Shown: piece by piece, positions 5,770 through 6,744 of the stretch
How the letters are laid out: each line of letters starts with the position of its first letter
Position numbering within the stretch: the first letter of the stretch is position 1
Assembly: GCA_048498995.1 (NCBI GenBank)
Contig: JBEHWX010000171.1
Location: 1 to 6,744, forward strand
Direction: 5' to 3'
Source: JBEHWX01 sp048498995
Lineage (GTDB): Bacteria > Bacteroidota > Ignavibacteria > OLB7
Length of the DNA stretch: 6,744 nucleotides
Translations under genes and position numbers: made by a program
Notes under the pieces: model-generated
Told to the model about the DNA's origin: nothing
What the model saw: only the letters and a program-made list of their open reading frames with translations
Databases searched by the model: none

Positions 5770-6438
5770 ATGACCAGGCTTTCGATTCCCTCCCTCGCGA
5801 CGCTCGCGCTGGCCGGCGCCGCCATCCTCGCCTCGACCGGCGCCGCCTCCTGCGGCCGCGCCCGCACCAATGCTCCGGGGACCGATGTCCCGGGGGCCGA
5901 TGCTCCGCGCGCCGCGGCCCCCGCCGCCGGGACGTCCGAGACGCCGGTGCGCGAGGCCACCCTCACCATCGATGAAGTGACGCCCGGCGTCGGCGAGCTG
6001 AAGGGGGGAGCATCCTCCCCGGAGGCGCTCGTCCGCTCGGCGCTCCGCGCGTTCGCCGCCAAGGACACGCTCGCGCTCCAGAGCCTGCTGATCACGCGCG
6101 ATGAATGGCGCGACCAGCTCTACCCGGAGTTCCCCGTGTACTACCCGGCCGCGCGCGATACCCGCGAGGAGACCAAGACGTTCCTCTGGGAGAATCACTC
6201 CCTCAGCTCCTCCAACGCGCTGATGCGCGCGCTCCGGAAGGTGGGGGGAAAGAAGATGACCCTCGTGAAGCTCGAGTACCGGGATCAGACGCAGGCGTTC
6301 AAGACCTACACGATCCATCAGGGAACGACCCCGAGCGTGAAGATGCCGGACGGCTCCGAGCGGGAGATCACCCAGCTCGGATCGATCGTCGAGAAGAACG
6401 GCGTCTACAAGCTGCTCAGCTTCCGCGACCGGGACTGA
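5770..6438 (+). CDS. Putative lipoprotein with NTF2-like C-terminal domain (hypothetical)
   Basis: This encodes a 222-aa exported protein I do not recognise as a named family. Residues 1-27 form a signal sequence ending in GAASC, with Cys28 as probable lipid site. The -3 position is Ala rather than Leu/Val/Ile, so the lipobox is loose. Residues 33-52 are a Pro-rich linker of four pentapeptides (TNAPG, TDVPG, ADAPR, AAAPA) encoded by a 15-bp tandem repeat. From about 82 onward the protein looks like an NTF2/SnoaL-type cone fold: an N-terminal amphipathic helix (PEALVRSALRAFAAKDTLAL, 84-103), a middle helix region with DEWRDQLYPEFPVYYP, then beta strands MTLVKLEYRD and TYTIHQG, ending in IVEKNGVYKLLSFRD (206-220). 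Such a terminal strand is typical of the fold. The start has a modest GACGGA about 8 bases upstream. It lies 112 bp after the beta-helix gene, same direction, possibly the third gene of the unit. Confidence 0.75.
   Translation: MTRLSIPSLATLALAGAAILASTGAASCGRARTNAPGTDVPGADAPRAAAPAAGTSETPVREATLTIDEVTPGVGELKGGASSPEALVRSALRAFAAKDTLALQSLLITRDEWRDQLYPEFPVYYPAARDTREETKTFLWENHSLSSSNALMRALRKVGGKKMTLVKLEYRDQTQAFKTYTIHQGTTPSVKMPDGSEREITQLGSIVEKNGVYKLLSFRDRD
5866..5925 (+). repeat. In-frame 15-bp tandem repeat coding a Pro-rich linker
   Basis: Four 15-bp units (5866-5880, 5881-5895, 5896-5910, 5911-5925) of the form ACCGATGCTCCGGGG with substitutions encode TNAPG, TDVPG, ADAPR and AAAPA between the lipid-bearing Cys and the folded domain. 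The repeat probably makes a flexible tether and is likely to vary in copy number between strains. Confidence 0.75.
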
Positions 6439-6541
6439 GACACCGAAGATTGCGCACTTCGACCGGGCGGCGGGCACCGCGCGGTCGTCCTCGGACCCGC
6501 CCCTCCGCCGCTGACACGACGGCCGAGCGCTTCCGAGAAGG

Positions 6542-6607
6542 ACAGGCCTCCTGGAGCACGCTGATTGCACACGTTCCGTGCGAGCTCCGGAGGCCTGTTT
6601 TCGTTTT
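6542..6607 (+). terminator. Rho-independent terminator closing the three-gene set
   Basis: ACAGGCCTCC at 6542-6551 pairs with GGAGGCCTGT at 6589-6598 (10 bp). After a one-base bulge the stem continues with GGAGC/GCTCC. The right arm is followed by TTTTCGTTTT. This is the clearest intrinsic terminator in the window and lies 103 bp after the last stop codon. The stretch 6439-6541 between stop and hairpin holds no gene. Confidence 0.8.
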
Positions 6608-6645
6608 CCGTTATGGGAAAATGGTGGGGACGTTCATGTCGTTGG

Positions 6646-6744
<99 letters not shown>

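Noticed and set aside
4005..6095. 696-codon open frame antisense to the two lipoprotein genes
   Set aside because: Same GC-driven shadow effect; no recognisable family, and the SRSARRSR-like stretch comes from the minisatellite.

Overview
The window is GC-rich (about two thirds G+C by eye, with strong G/C preference at third codon positions). It looks like a member of the FCB (Bacteroidota/Chlorobiota-type) bacteria. Three things point there: an outer-membrane receptor that pairs an N-terminal carboxypeptidase-regulatory-like domain with a TonB plug and barrel; a lipoprotein whose Cys is followed at once by an acidic stretch (CSKDED), like the Bacteroidota surface-lipoprotein export signal; and a member of a beta-helix lipoprotein family I know mainly from Bacteroidota. 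A high-GC lineage such as Kapabacteria or Rhodothermia would fit, but this is inference. No phylogenetic marker gene is present.

Layout. Positions 1-188 hold a tandem array of an 89-bp unit. Each unit contains two inverted REP-like hairpins with GTAG heads and one shared loop sequence. A minus-strand gene follows (287-616), encoding a small four-helix membrane protein of the DUF486/DMT family, with its own terminator at 222-259. A 611-bp divergent gap (617-1227) has no convincing gene but several hairpins and low-complexity repeat debris. On the plus strand come three genes in one direction: a 950-aa TonB-dependent receptor (1228-4080), a 451-aa beta-helix surface lipoprotein (4302-5657) and a 222-aa NTF2-like candidate lipoprotein (5770-6438). 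They are separated by gaps of 221 and 112 bp, each with a long perfect GC hairpin, and a good intrinsic terminator closes the set (6542-6607). The right end (6646-6744) is an uninterrupted array of the heptamer GGCAATC that runs off the window.

How the genes may work together. The receptor and the beta-helix lipoprotein look like an outer-membrane uptake pair in which the lipoprotein replaces the usual SusD-type partner and captures an unknown ligand at the cell surface. The third protein could be an accessory lipoprotein. The ligand cannot be read from the sequence. The DUF486 gene is divergent and probably unrelated.

The most unusual signals are non-coding: the REP pairs with compensating stem changes and a constant loop, a 15/18-bp minisatellite in the receptor-lipoprotein gap that resembles an in-frame Pro-rich linker repeat in the third gene, and the heptamer array. 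Both ends of the window lie inside repeats, as expected if this is a whole metagenomic contig broken at repeats.
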